Origin: Natronolimnohabitans sp. A-GB9
GTDB taxonomy: Archaea > Halobacteriota > Halobacteria > Halobacteriales > Natrialbaceae
NCBI RefSeq assembly: GCF_030848565.1
Contig: NZ_JAVDDV010000001.1
Location: forward strand, 124,001-188,000
Direction of reading: 5' to 3'
DNA: 64,000 nucleotides
Shown here piece after piece: positions 19,480-27,994 of this stretch. The stretch's first letter is position 1. Every line of letters begins with the position of its first letter. The notes under the pieces are model-generated. The model searched no databases and had not been told where the DNA came from. It saw only the letters and a list, made by a program, of their open reading frames with translations. The position numbers and the translations under genes are program-made.

Positions 19480-19742
19480 ACCGTGCCGACTACTGAAAGC
19501 GAGCACCACGATACCCCCGACTCTGCTGACGCCTGCTGGCGTCCCCGTGGCAAAAACAACACCGGGACGCCATACACGGTCGAGGATAGGGGTAACGGCG
19601 GTTTGGCACCGCCAGCAGTCCACCACACCGACACTGTGGGACTACCCGTGCCCGAAAGGTGTGGTAGTCCGTCGATTGGACTGCAAACCTGAAACTCCCA
19701 CCGCTCGGGATTCCTCCGCCTTCAGGCGGAGGAGGATGTCAA
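19480..19742 (+). pseudogene. Degenerate tnpB 3' end with right-end hairpin (IS200/IS605 remnant)
   Basis: The terminal stretch reads, in one frame, CKPETPTARDSSAFRRRRMST, the tail I associate with many haloarchaeal TnpB proteins. It ends over the hairpin CCTCCGCC-TTCA-GGCGGAGG (19713-19732) followed by AGGATGTC. Upstream fragments (RGKNNTGTPYTVEDRGNGG) are in another frame, so the gene is frameshifted, and the catalytic core is missing. The hairpin has the same 8-bp stem and TTCA loop as that after the intact tnpB (55708-55727), where the guide-RNA scaffold of such elements lies. The remaining gene-free parts of 19123-19959 hold only the hairpin array at 19137; I see nothing else there. Confidence 0.55.
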
Positions 19743-19959
19743 CGGCGACGACACCCGCTAGTCGATCGTCGCCAGACCAGACGCCACCGGTTCCGACTCG
19801 AGCCGTTCGTTATTCGCCGAGCATCGATCCTTTTTGTGCGGTTCGTCGACCGATCGAGAGAACCCGCACTCGAACGTCGCTCGAGTCACTCGTCGGTCGA
19901 TTGCCGACGCTCATATCGTCGGAGGCGGGCGTGAGAGATACTCTCGAGTGAGACGCCCG

Positions 19960-20799
19960 TCAGGATTCGGAGTCCGGTTCGCCGTGGGTGACGCCGTCGC
20001 GCTCGTCGGCCCGCATCCGTCGCAACGCCGCCCGCGCGTTGCTCGCCTCGTAACCGAAGCAGACGCGCTCGCCGTACTCCGCGGCGACTTCGGTCGCGTG
20101 GATCAGATTGTCGATATCGACGTTTACCGCGTACAATTCGATGTTAAACGGCGTCTCGAGCGCGCTCTCGAAGCCACGAGCGATCGTCTCGAGCCAGTAG
20201 GTCGTCTCGTAGGCCGTATCGTACAGTGGGACGACGAACTCGTCGACGTGTTCCTCGATCGCCTCGAGATCGATGCCGGCCCGTTCGTAGAGGTGGCCTG
20301 GGTATGGGTCGGGGTACAGCGTCATGTAGACCGTTCCAGGAATGCGGTCGGTGGCCTCCTCGATGAACTCGGTGATGACGTTCGCGCGCCACTCGAAGCG
20401 GTCGTCGAACTCACTTTCCTCGAATGCCTTCTCGCAGATCCCACAACGGCAGTACTCGGCCCGTGGGAAACCGACGTCGTCGAGTCGAACGTCCTCGTTT
20501 TCGGCGACGCAGTCGTCGATGACCTCGAGTAAGCCCTCGCGGTAGTCCGCCCGGGAGGGACAGATATACGCCCAGTCGAAGTACTCCCGATCGCGCGTGG
20601 CCGGTCGGCCGAAGTCGTCGACGGGGACCAGCGACGGATCGGCGTCGGCGGCAGCGTTGTCGCCGAAACAGGAGACCATGTTCACGCCGTCCTCGATCGG
20701 TTCGGCGGACCGGCCGGTAACGTCTTTGACCTCGTAGAACCCCCGATCGAACTCCGGCCAGCGGACCTCTTCAGCGTTGCGCGTGACGACGCCGTACAT
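19960..20799 (-). CDS. Conserved haloarchaeal protein of unknown function
   Basis: The 279-residue soluble protein has no signal or membrane segment. It contains a cysteine cluster EYCRCGICEKAFEESEF near residue 115 that could bind a metal. Several beta-strand/helix blocks (DDVGFPRAEYC, VYMTLYPDPYPG, FVVPLYDTAYETTYW, RVCFGYEASNARAALRRM) are spaced like a TIM-barrel of the glycoside-hydrolase type. That fold is inference only. ATG 20799 is the first in-frame start. It has no close functional neighbour: a tnpB remnant lies on its 3' side and repeats on its 5' side. Confidence 0.7.
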   Translation of the reverse strand: MYGVVTRNAEEVRWPEFDRGFYEVKDVTGRSAEPIEDGVNMVSCFGDNAAADADPSLVPVDDFGRPATRDREYFDWAYICPSRADYREGLLEVIDDCVAENEDVRLDDVGFPRAEYCRCGICEKAFEESEFDDRFEWRANVITEFIEEATDRIPGTVYMTLYPDPYPGHLYERAGIDLEAIEEHVDEFVVPLYDTAYETTYWLETIARGFESALETPFNIELYAVNVDIDNLIHATEVAAEYGERVCFGYEASNARAALRRMRADERDGVTHGEPDSES

Positions 20800-20891
20800 A
20801 ACTCAGCGTACGACGCCGTCGCCGTAAGCCGTTCGGAATCGAACGGTCGATCGCGCGTGAGCGCCCGCGCCCGCCATCGAGGGGACGCGGA

Positions 20892-20978
20892 TGGATACGA
20901 CACTGCCGGCCGACGGTCCGACGAACCGACCGCGTCTCGAGTGCGATCGGTGTGAACCGGGTCGTCCGACAGTCCACT
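20892..20978. repeat. Palindromic repeat, family D, diverged copy
   Basis: It shares the exact 20-mer CGTCTCGAGTGCGATCGGTG (20933-20952) with the copy after metK (27263-27282) and ends in GTCCGACAGTCCAC. The left part (GATACGACACTGCCGG) is less palindromic than in the metK copy. Confidence 0.5.
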
Positions 20979-20984
20979 CGGCAG

Positions 20985-21104
20985 CTATTCGGCGGGTTCG
21001 TATTCGACCTCTTCGATATCGACGTCGGAAGAGCCGCTGCTTACGACTTTCCAGAGGACGGCGATGACGAACAGGGCAACCAGAATTTTGACTGTACGAG
21101 ACAT
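20985..21104 (-). CDS. Small single-span membrane protein (39 residues)
   Basis: ATG 21104 opens MSRTVKILVALFVIAVLWKV, a short basic N-terminus and one hydrophobic helix of ~16 residues. An acidic tail (SSDVDIEEVEYEPAE) and a TAG stop follow. The predicted topology is one membrane span. TGTCAAAATAACG lies ~15-25 nt upstream and could be the promoter. Composition and codon use fit a haloarchaeal gene, and small proteins of this layout are common near genes for membrane processes. No function can be assigned. Confidence 0.65.
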   Translation of the reverse strand: MSRTVKILVALFVIAVLWKVVSSGSSDVDIEEVEYEPAE

Positions 21105-21231
21105 GTACGAGAGAACGTTATTTTGACAACCACTTAGAGATTCTGGATGTCACTCTCACCGTGGCATCGAGATCCGGATCCGGTTTCGGCCTCGAGCGTC
21201 GCTGCAGGTCTCGTACGGCTCTCTGTTCGTC

Positions 21232-21314
21232 TCATACGGTCTCCTGTCGTCACTGCCCGCCGCTCGCCGACCCTGCGTAGTGACGACGGTAACTCGGTAC
21301 AGCAGTCCGTCTCA
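21232..21314 (-). repeat. TGA-flanked palindromic repeat, family B, on the pyrI stop codon
   Basis: Read on the minus strand, the pyrI stop TGA continues GACGGACTGCTGTACCGAG and the element ends in GACAGGAGACCGTA-TGA. It lies between pyrI and the small membrane-protein gene and would form a 3' hairpin on the pyrBI transcript. Confidence 0.82.
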
Positions 21315-21788
21315 GGTGTCGATCAGCGACGCGATCTCCTCGCGGACGATCGTCCCACAGTAGGTACACCGAACCCCGTCGTCGAGCACCTCGAACCGGC
21401 TGGAGACGGGTTCGTCGCCGGTGGTGATACAGCCCGTGTTTGGACAGGAGAGGACGCCCTCGACGATCTCGGGGCGCTCGACGCGGTGTTTCTCGACCAC
21501 CTCGTAGTCGCGGACGATGTTGATCGTCGCGTCGGGCGCGATCAGCGAGAGGACGTCGACCTCGTCCTGGCTGAGTTCCCGTCCCTCGACCTTGACGATG
21601 TCCTTGCGCGCGAGGCGATCGGACGGGACGTTCATCCCGACCGAGACTTCCTCTCCCTGGCTGCCGTCGATTCCGAGGATCGCCAACACGTTCAGCGCCT
21701 GTCCGCCGCGGACGTGGTCGATGACGGTCCCGTTCCGAATCTTGCTGACGCGCAGTTCGTGTTCGTCTCCGTCGCGGTCGTCACTCAT
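21312..21788 (-). CDS. pyrI: Aspartate carbamoyltransferase regulatory chain
   Basis: PyrI binds nucleotides and the zinc that docks it to PyrB, giving allosteric control of the first committed step of pyrimidine synthesis. The 158-residue product has the allosteric domain ([22 protein letters not shown]) and the C-terminal zinc domain with four cysteines, [10 protein letters not shown] and [12 protein letters not shown] 21788 (MSDDRDGDE) was chosen over an upstream in-frame start because it overlaps the pyrB stop by 8 nt, the usual arrangement for coupled translation. It follows pyrB in the operon. Confidence 0.95.
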   Translation of the reverse strand: MSDDRDGDEHELRVSKIRNGTVIDHVRGGQALNVLAILGIDGSQGEEVSVGMNVPSDRLARKDIVKVEGRELSQDEVDVLSLIAPDATINIVRDYEVVEKHRVERPEIVEGVLSCPNTGCITTGDEPVSSRFEVLDDGVRCTYCGTIVREEIASLIDT

Positions 21789-22713
21789 CGGTCTCACCTC
21801 CCTCGGAGAGGAAGAGATCGAGCAGTGCCATCCGCACCGGGACCCCGTTGTGTGCCTGATCGAAGTACGCGGCGTAGTCGGTGTCGTCGATTGCCGGCGC
21901 GATCTCGTCGACGCGGGGCAGTGGATGCATGATCGTCAGATCGTCGCTCGCCGCCTCGAGCGTGTCGGCGTCGATCTGGTACTCGCCGGCGACCTTCTGG
22001 TACTCCCGCTCGTCGGGGAACCGCTCGCGCTGGATCCGGGTGACATAGAGGACGTCCAACGACGGCAGGATCTCCTCGAGGGAGTCGTGTTCGCGGATCG
22101 TCGCGCTCTCGTCGACCTGATGGAGGTCGTAGACAACCTCCCGTGGGAGCTGGAGGCTCTCGGGGCTGACGAAGTGCTGGCGCGTATCGAAGTTGGTCAG
22201 CGCGTGTGCAAGCGAGTGAACCGTCCGACCGTACTTCAGGTCGCCCATGATCCCGATGGTGAGATCGTCTAGCCCGGCGTTTTCCCGGATCGTGTAGAGA
22301 TCCAGCAGCGTCTGTGTGGGATGATGTCCGGCCCCGTCGCCGGCGTTCAAAAGCGGGACGTCGACGTACTCGCTTGCCATCTTGGCTGCACCCTCTCTCG
22401 GGTGGCGCAAAACCAGGGCGTCGGCATAGCCTTCGATGACCCGGACCGTGTCGGCGAGCGTCTCGCCTTTCTTGACACTCGAGGACTCGATCGAACCCAT
22501 GTCGACGACGTCGCCGCCGAGTCGCTTCATTGCGGTTTCGAAGCTCATCTTCGTCCGCGTGCTCGGCTCGAAAAAGAGCAATCCGAGCAACGTGTTTGCG
22601 TGGCGGTCGGCGACGGCCGCTGGATCGGCGTCGATCTCGGCCGCCCGGTCGAGGACGGTCTCGATGTCCGCCCGCGAGAGTTGTTTGCTCGTGATGAGGT
22701 GATCGTGACGCAT
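21781..22713 (-). CDS. pyrB: Aspartate carbamoyltransferase catalytic chain
   Basis: It condenses carbamoyl phosphate with aspartate to carbamoyl aspartate. The 310-residue chain has the carbamoyl-phosphate motif [20 protein letters not shown] near residue 52, the second-site loop [26 protein letters not shown], and [15 protein letters not shown]-type C-terminal residues ([12 protein letters not shown]). It is the promoter-proximal gene of pyrBI. The 154-bp divergent spacer to the KaiC-like gene holds an inverted repeat at 22781-22822 that could regulate either direction. Confidence 0.97.
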   Translation of the reverse strand: MRHDHLITSKQLSRADIETVLDRAAEIDADPAAVADRHANTLLGLLFFEPSTRTKMSFETAMKRLGGDVVDMGSIESSSVKKGETLADTVRVIEGYADALVLRHPREGAAKMASEYVDVPLLNAGDGAGHHPTQTLLDLYTIRENAGLDDLTIGIMGDLKYGRTVHSLAHALTNFDTRQHFVSPESLQLPREVVYDLHQVDESATIREHDSLEEILPSLDVLYVTRIQRERFPDEREYQKVAGEYQIDADTLEAASDDLTIMHPLPRVDEIAPAIDDTDYAAYFDQAHNGVPVRMALLDLFLSEGGETDE

Positions 22714-22780
22714 TCGTTCGTGTTGGCTCCTGCCGAGCCCTTGAATCTCTCCATTCGAGATCGAAAACTGGTTGTGAGAA

Positions 22781-22822
22781 CGAACTGATTTCGTGATTGT
22801 TTTTTGTCTATAAATTAGTTCG
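22781..22822. promoter_or_regulatory. Inverted repeat in the pyrB / KaiC-like divergent spacer
   Basis: The arms CGAACTGATTT (22781-22791) and AAATTAGTTCG (22812-22822) match with one mismatch across a 20-nt A/T-rich centre. The right arm overlaps the TATA-like TCTATAAATTAG on the plus strand. This is a possible operator; no regulator is identified. Confidence 0.4.
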
Positions 22823-22867
22823 AAGCCAAAGAGTTATGCAAGCGCTGCGGTAATTGATTCCAATTGT

Positions 22868-23494
22868 ATGGTCGGTCGGCTGGAAACCGGAATCGACGTG
22901 CTGGACCGGAAGCTCGACGGTGGGCTCCCACCGGGCTGTATCGTCGCCTACACTGCCGATCCGGCCAGCCAGTCCGAGCTGTTGTTGTACGAACTCACGG
23001 CTGCCCGTGGAACGCTGTACCTGACGACCGAACGCTCCGACGACGCCGTCCGCCACGCGATCGACGCCTCGCCGTCGGCGGTCGGCAACCCGACCGTTCG
23101 CCACGTCACCGGCGACGAGCCACTCGAGGAGGCAACTCGGCTGATCGGCGCGCTTCCCGACGGTGCGAACCTCATCGTCGACACGATGGACGCCTTAGAG
23201 CGGACCGACACCGACGCGTACGTCGATTTCCTCAACGATCTCAAGACCCAGATGCTCGAGACGGGATCGATCGCCGTCTTACACTGTCTGAAAGGCGCCG
23301 GCGAACCCGACAACCGCACGCAGACCTACCACGCCGCCGACGCCGTCTTCGACCTCCGGACCGCGACGGCTGGTACCGAACTCGAGAACCACCTCACGAT
23401 TCCCAAGTTCCGTGGTGGCGGGCAGCCGACCGAGGCGATCAAACTCGAGTTAGTCGAGGAGGTCGCGATCGACACGAGCCGGGATATCGCCTGA
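22868..23494 (+). CDS. KaiC/RAD55-like ATPase-fold protein with degenerate Walker A (HTR-like)
   Basis: The 208-residue protein has the RecA/KaiC single-domain layout, starting GRLETGIDVLDRKLDGGLPPG. The expected Walker A loop is replaced by AYTADPASQSELLLYEL, which lacks GKT/S. A Walker B-like strand ANLIVDTMDALER is retained. It therefore probably binds nucleotides poorly or not at all and could act as a regulator or scaffold. Similar haloarchaeal proteins have been annotated HTR-like. It has its own promoter region and no operon partner. Confidence 0.78.
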   Translation: MVGRLETGIDVLDRKLDGGLPPGCIVAYTADPASQSELLLYELTAARGTLYLTTERSDDAVRHAIDASPSAVGNPTVRHVTGDEPLEEATRLIGALPDGANLIVDTMDALERTDTDAYVDFLNDLKTQMLETGSIAVLHCLKGAGEPDNRTQTYHAADAVFDLRTATAGTELENHLTIPKFRGGGQPTEAIKLELVEEVAIDTSRDIA

Positions 23495-23549
23495 TCAGCC
23501 GTCCGCTCGGCGGTCCGACGAAGCGACCGCGGACCGCTCGGCCGCCCGG

Positions 23550-24065
23550 TCACTCGGAGCGGATCTCGATCGAGCCAGTCATCTCGTCGCTGTGTGACTC
23601 ACAGAGGTAGAGTTCCATCTCGTCGGTCGCGTCGACGGTGAGTGCGGTCGTTTCGGATTCCTCGTCGACGAAACTCGTCGACGTGATCGGTTCGTCCCCA
23701 TCCCAGATCGCGAGGTTGTGGCTCGCGCCGTCGGTATTCGTCCAGACGAACTCGTATTCGGAACCCTCGTAGAGAGCGATATCGGGGTTCTCGACGTCCT
23801 CGATGACCGACGGACGACGTCCGACCCAGGCACCCTCGACGGCGTCGAGTTCGATCGTCTCGACGTCCTCCCACTCGTCGTCTTCGTCTTCGTCTTCTGG
23901 TGGGTCTTCGTCGTCGGCTTCCTCCTCGAGTTCGTCGGTACCGTTTTCGTCCGGTTCACCGCCCTCTTCTCCGCCGTCAATACAGCCGGCGACGAGCCCT
24001 GCGGTGACGAGTCCGCCGCCGAAACGAACGACGGTTCGTCGTGAAAGCGGATCGGTTCGTTTCAT
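23550..24065 (-). CDS. Tat-exported cupredoxin-like lipoprotein
   Basis: The 171-residue precursor starts MKRTDPLSRRTVVRFGGG, a twin-arginine signal, and ends its hydrophobic core with LVAGC, a lipobox, so it is lipid-anchored outside the cell. An acidic linker (~35-70) leads to a plastocyanin-type domain. The type-1 copper ligands are present: His in GASHNLAIW and Cys-His-Met in YLCESHSDEMTG. It is likely a mobile or tethered electron carrier for the respiratory chain (halocyanin-like). ATG 24065 was chosen because the longer open frame adds no signal sequence. Confidence 0.88.
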   Translation of the reverse strand: MKRTDPLSRRTVVRFGGGLVTAGLVAGCIDGGEEGGEPDENGTDELEEEADDEDPPEDEDEDDEWEDVETIELDAVEGAWVGRRPSVIEDVENPDIALYEGSEYEFVWTNTDGASHNLAIWDGDEPITSTSFVDEESETTALTVDATDEMELYLCESHSDEMTGSIEIRSE

Positions 24066-24177
24066 TACCTCGGGCTTGTCTCCTGCGAGAAATAAGCTAG
24101 CGGCCGACACTCGCGTGGGGTCGCCGTGTCGGTCTCGCGTTGAGTTGGAGAAAGCGAATCGAAAATCGGGTCGGTCG

Positions 24178-25152
24178 TTACTCTTCGGCGCCTTCGAGCT
24201 CTTCGACGATCTCGTCGGCATCGACGTCGGCGTCTTCGAGGGCGTCCTCGATGTCGCCGCCGCCCATACCGCCCATGCCGCCCATCATACCGCCCATGCC
24301 CATACCCATGCCGTCGATGACTTCCTGGACGATGACGCGGTCGACGCCGATCTGGTCGATGATCTGCTGACCGATCTGCTGTTTGCCCATCATCCACTGC
24401 TGGTTCATCGTCATCTGGGGCGTAGCCTCGAGATAGAGCGTCTCCTTCTCGACGACTTCGGTCTCGAACTCAGGCTCGGCAGGTTCGTCGTCTTCGTCTT
24501 CGTCCTCGTCGGGTTCGACGGGGACTTCCTCCTCGACTTCGTCCGTCTCGATCCAGAGTTCGGGCTCCATCCCGAGCATCATCTCGAACAGGCCGGCTGC
24601 CTGCTGTTCTCGGTCGTCGACGACGTCGAGTACCTCGTACTCGTACTCGACGTCCTCGCCGGCCAGCGGGTGATTGAAGTCGACACGGGCGCGGCCGCCG
24701 ATGATCGTGCTGATGTAGCCCTGGCGACCGTCGACCTGGACGTTCGCACCGGGGTAGCGGTCGTCCTCGTCGATCTTCTCTGCGCTGACGGTCTCGACGT
24801 TGTCAGGGTCGTACTCACCGAAGGCATCCTCGGCGGGGATCGTCACGGAGCCCTCGTCGCCGGCCTCGGAGCCGATGATGGCCTCCTCGACACCTTCGAA
24901 GATGTGTCCCTCACCGAGGACGATCGTACGCGGTTTGAACTCCTGACCCTGGTCGTCGACGCCTTCTTCCTCGGCGACGTCCGGGTCGGTCGTGTCGACC
25001 AGCTGGTCGCCCTCGACCGTGTATGCGGTGTATTCGATCTCGACGAAATCGCCCTCCTGAAGCCCTTCTGCTTCGGCTTCAGCGTCTTCGTCTACGTCCT
25101 CTGCAACGTCATCGGCCTGTTCCTCAGGCTCGGCCTCCTGTTCCTCGGTCAT
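24178..25152 (-). CDS. FKBP-type peptidyl-prolyl isomerase (SlyD-like, archaeal long form)
   Basis: The 324-residue protein has an acidic N-terminal extension (~1-35) and an FKBP domain (GDFVEIEYTAYTVEGDQLVDT). The IF insert EDAFGEYDPDNVETVSAEKI and DFNHPLAGEDVEYEYEVLDV follow, as in SlyD proteins. After ~190 comes an archaeal C-terminal domain that ends in a Met/Gly-rich run (MGMGMGGMMGGMGGMGGG) and an acidic helix. It should catalyse proline isomerisation and act as a chaperone in the cytoplasm. ATG 25152 is supported by a TATA-like TACTTAAATG upstream. It is divergent from the CYTH gene, and the spacer is under 90 bp. Confidence 0.92.
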   Translation of the reverse strand: MTEEQEAEPEEQADDVAEDVDEDAEAEAEGLQEGDFVEIEYTAYTVEGDQLVDTTDPDVAEEEGVDDQGQEFKPRTIVLGEGHIFEGVEEAIIGSEAGDEGSVTIPAEDAFGEYDPDNVETVSAEKIDEDDRYPGANVQVDGRQGYISTIIGGRARVDFNHPLAGEDVEYEYEVLDVVDDREQQAAGLFEMMLGMEPELWIETDEVEEEVPVEPDEDEDEDDEPAEPEFETEVVEKETLYLEATPQMTMNQQWMMGKQQIGQQIIDQIGVDRVIVQEVIDGMGMGMGGMMGGMGGMGGGDIEDALEDADVDADEIVEELEGAEE

Positions 25153-25240
25153 ACGTTGTACGTCCGCCCGTCTACATTTAAGTACGACGTTTTTCCCCGA
25201 GAACGACCGATACTTACGACCGCTCCCCGTGGCCCCGCTC

Positions 25241-25786
25241 ATGTACGAAGTCGAAGTGAAGGTCCCTGCCGACCTCGAGGCCGTCCGGGAGCGACTCGAG
25301 GCCACGGACGCCGACCGAAAGCGGACCGTCGTCCAGGAAGACACGTACTACGACGCGCCCCACCGATCGTTCGTCGAAACCGACGAGGCGCTGCGAATCC
25401 GTCGGGAGTCGATCCCCGAAACGGGCACCGACGAGAGCCGTATCACCTACAAGGGTCCGTTACTCGACGACGAATCGAAGAGCCGTGAGGAGTTCGAGAC
25501 CGCCGTCGGCGACGGCACGACGATGGACGCCGTCCTGACGAACCTCGGCTTCGAGGCGACCGCGACGGTCCGCAAGGAACGCGAGCGGTACGGCCTCGAG
25601 GAGTATACGATCACGCTCGACGCGGTCGACGACGTCGGCGAGTACGTCGAGGTCGAGACCGACGTCGAACGTGAAGCCGACGTCGAGTCGGCCCGCGACG
25701 GTGCGTACGCCCTCCTCGAGCGACTGGACCTCGATCCCGACGAGGGAGTTCGGACGTCGTATCTGGGACTGTTGCTCGAGTCCTGA
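25241..25786 (+). CDS. CYTH-domain protein, class IV adenylyl cyclase (CyaB) family
   Basis: The 181-residue protein opens MYEVEVKV, the ExExK motif that defines the CYTH superfamily, followed by alternating charged strands (EALRIRRESI, RITYKGPLL, ERERYGLEEYTITLDAVDDVG). CYTH enzymes bind triphosphates in a tunnel fold and act as adenylyl cyclases, thiamine triphosphatases or tripolyphosphatases. The archaeal CyaB-like group is not functionally resolved, so the reaction stays open. ATG 25241 is preceded by GATACTTACG at about -28. Confidence 0.88.
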   Translation: MYEVEVKVPADLEAVRERLEATDADRKRTVVQEDTYYDAPHRSFVETDEALRIRRESIPETGTDESRITYKGPLLDDESKSREEFETAVGDGTTMDAVLTNLGFEATATVRKERERYGLEEYTITLDAVDDVGEYVEVETDVEREADVESARDGAYALLERLDLDPDEGVRTSYLGLLLES

Positions 25787-25994
25787 CCGCTGTCGATCAG
25801 TACCGGTCCCCCCACAGATGGGCCCTGAGTTCGCTCGTTACAGCGGATTGCACGACGGGCACCAGTCGATCTGAGACTGCCGTTCGCCGGCGGTTCGGTT
25901 CGATCTCTCTCGAGCGATGTGTATTACTACCAAGCATTTTCAATTCGATTTTGTTTCCGCAAGTTATAGAACCACGGTCCTCCAATCACCGGTA

Positions 25995-27200
25995 ATGAGC
26001 GAGCGGAACATTCGGGTCGAGCCGATCGACCGACAGGCAGTCGAAGACCAGGAAGTCGAAATCGTCGAGCGAAAGGGAATCGGCCACCCCGACTCGATCT
26101 GTGACGGGGTCGCTGAGGCCGTCTCCGGCGCGCTGGCCCGGGAGTACATCGACCGCGTCGGCGAAGTGTTGCACTTCAACACCGACGAGACTCAGCTAGT
26201 CGCCGGCGAGGCCGCGCCCGCGTTCGGCGGCGGCGAGGTCGTCGACCCGATCTATCTGTTGATCGTCGGCCGTGCGACCAAACACTACGAGGGCCAGACG
26301 ATCCCTGCCGAGACGGTCGCCCTGCGGGCCGCCCGCGAGTATCTCGAGGAGACGATCCCCCATCTCGAGGTCGGTGAAGAGATCGTCGTCGACGTCAAAC
26401 TCGGCGAGGGCAGCGGCGACTTACAGGAGGTCTTCGGTGAAGAGGAAGTCTCCGTACCGATGGCAAACGACACGAGTTTCGGCGTCGGTCACGCACCACT
26501 GACTGAGACCGAACGGATCGTCCGCGACGCCGAAGCCCGACTCAACGGCGAGTTCGCCGAGGAGAACCCCTATCTCGGCCAGGACGTGAAGCTCATGGGG
26601 AAACGTGAAGGTGACCACATCGACGTCACCGTCGCCGCCGCGATGATCGACGAGTACCTCGCCGACCTGGACGCCTATATCGAGGCCGTCGAGTCAGTCC
26701 GCGAGTTCGTCGAGTCGGTCGCCGACGAGCACACCGATCGCACGGTCGACGTTCACGTCAACACAGCCGACGACTACGAGGAGGGGTCGATCTATCTGAC
26801 CGTCACCGGCACCTCCGCCGAGCAAGGCGACGACGGCTCCGTCGGTCGCGGGAACCGCGCCAACGGACTCATCACGCCCAACCGCTCGATGTCGATGGAA
26901 GCGACCAGCGGCAAGAACCCCGTCAACCACATCGGCAAGATCTACAACCTACTGTCGACCGAGATCGCAGAGGGTGTCGTCGACGAAGTCGACGGAATCC
27001 GTGATCTGCGCGTCCGCCTGCTCAGCCAGATCGGCCGCCCGATCGACCAGCCACACGTCGCCGACGTCCACGTCGTCACCGAGGACGGCGTCGCCCTCGG
27101 TGACGTCGAGACCGAGATCGAATCGATCGTCGACGAGAAACTCGCGAACGTCACCGACATCACCCGCCGCGTGATCGACGGCGAACTCTCGACGTTCTGA
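25995..27200 (+). CDS. metK: Archaeal S-adenosylmethionine synthetase
   Basis: It makes S-adenosylmethionine from methionine and ATP. The 401-residue sequence is the archaeal MAT class, unrelated in length and motifs to bacterial MetK. Visible blocks are [60 protein letters not shown] and the adjacent [20 protein letters not shown] 25995 is preceded by AAGTTATAGAAC at about -28, giving a leaderless mRNA. It is monocistronic. Its stop codon TGA forms the first base triplet of the family D repeat. Confidence 0.95.
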   Translation: MSERNIRVEPIDRQAVEDQEVEIVERKGIGHPDSICDGVAEAVSGALAREYIDRVGEVLHFNTDETQLVAGEAAPAFGGGEVVDPIYLLIVGRATKHYEGQTIPAETVALRAAREYLEETIPHLEVGEEIVVDVKLGEGSGDLQEVFGEEEVSVPMANDTSFGVGHAPLTETERIVRDAEARLNGEFAEENPYLGQDVKLMGKREGDHIDVTVAAAMIDEYLADLDAYIEAVESVREFVESVADEHTDRTVDVHVNTADDYEEGSIYLTVTGTSAEQGDDGSVGRGNRANGLITPNRSMSMEATSGKNPVNHIGKIYNLLSTEIAEGVVDEVDGIRDLRVRLLSQIGRPIDQPHVADVHVVTEDGVALGDVETEIESIVDEKLANVTDITRRVIDGELSTF

Positions 27201-27298
27201 TACTAGCTGACGACAGTCAGTATACACCCGATCGCGTCTCGAGGCCCGTCGTCCCGCGACGACGTCTCGAGTGCGATCGGTGCTGCCCGACAGTATGA
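27198..27298 (+). repeat. TGA-flanked palindromic repeat, family D, on the metK stop codon
   Basis: The metK stop TGA continues TACTAGCTGACGACAGTCAG. Arms CCGATCGCGTCTCGAG and CTCGAGTGCGATCGG enclose a GTCGTCCCGCGACGAC inner hairpin. The end reads CCCGACAGTA-TGA. It shares a 20-mer with the copy at 20933. Confidence 0.75.
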
Positions 27299-27328
27299 GC
27301 CGCCGCTACCGACGGCCAGCGATCCGTA

Positions 27329-27994
27329 TCAGAACAGTTCGACGCGGATGCCGTCGGCCTCGAGTTCGTCGGCGAAGGCCTCGGCGTCGGCCTCGATCGG
27401 CTCGAACGTATCGTAGTGTTCGGGCAACACGAGTTCCGGCTCGACGCTTCGCGCGAAGTCGGCCGCTTCATGGCGGTCCATCGTGAAGTGGCCGCCGATC
27501 GGCGGTACGAACACGTCCGCGTCGATCGACTCGTGGTGCTCGAGAAAGTCCGTGTCTGAGGGCATGAACACCGTCGTCTCGTCGATCGTCAGCACGAGCC
27601 CGATCACCTCGCCTTCGGCGTGGAACGGGCTCCCGTCGTCGTCGACGTGCTCGCCCTCGGGATCGTTGTAGGCGGGCACCGTTCGGACGTCGACCCCCTC
27701 GACGGTCGTCTCGCCGTCGTGGGGCAAGTCGACGACGTCGAACGCGAGGTCGCTCGTGTCGACGGCCTCGTAGACCGCGACGGTAGCGTCGTCCCCGGCG
27801 ACAGCTTCGATCGCCTCCGGATCGTAGTGATCGAAGTCGTCGTGGGTGACGAGGACGACGTCGCCGTCGCCCGGTTCGCCCTCGAGAACGTCCCCCCATG
27901 GATCGACGTAGACGACGAGCCCGTCGTCGGTTTCGAGTCGCTTGCTGGCGTGGCCGAGTCGCTCGAACGAGAGTCCCTCGTGGGTTACGGACAT
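27329..27994 (-). CDS. Metallo-beta-lactamase-fold hydrolase (UlaG-like)
   Basis: The 221-residue protein has the MBL fold with the metal motif VTHDDFDHYDP, in which the usual HxHxDH becomes THDDFDH. The distal residues PSDTDFLEHHES and VFVPPIGGHFTMDRHEA follow. This pattern matches the UlaG-like hydrolases of unknown substrate that occur widely in archaea. A TATA-like GCTATAAGG lies ~30 nt upstream of ATG 27994. It is convergent with metK, separated by the family D hairpin. Confidence 0.86.
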   Translation of the reverse strand: MSVTHEGLSFERLGHASKRLETDDGLVVYVDPWGDVLEGEPGDGDVVLVTHDDFDHYDPEAIEAVAGDDATVAVYEAVDTSDLAFDVVDLPHDGETTVEGVDVRTVPAYNDPEGEHVDDDGSPFHAEGEVIGLVLTIDETTVFMPSDTDFLEHHESIDADVFVPPIGGHFTMDRHEAADFARSVEPELVLPEHYDTFEPIEADAEAFADELEADGIRVELF

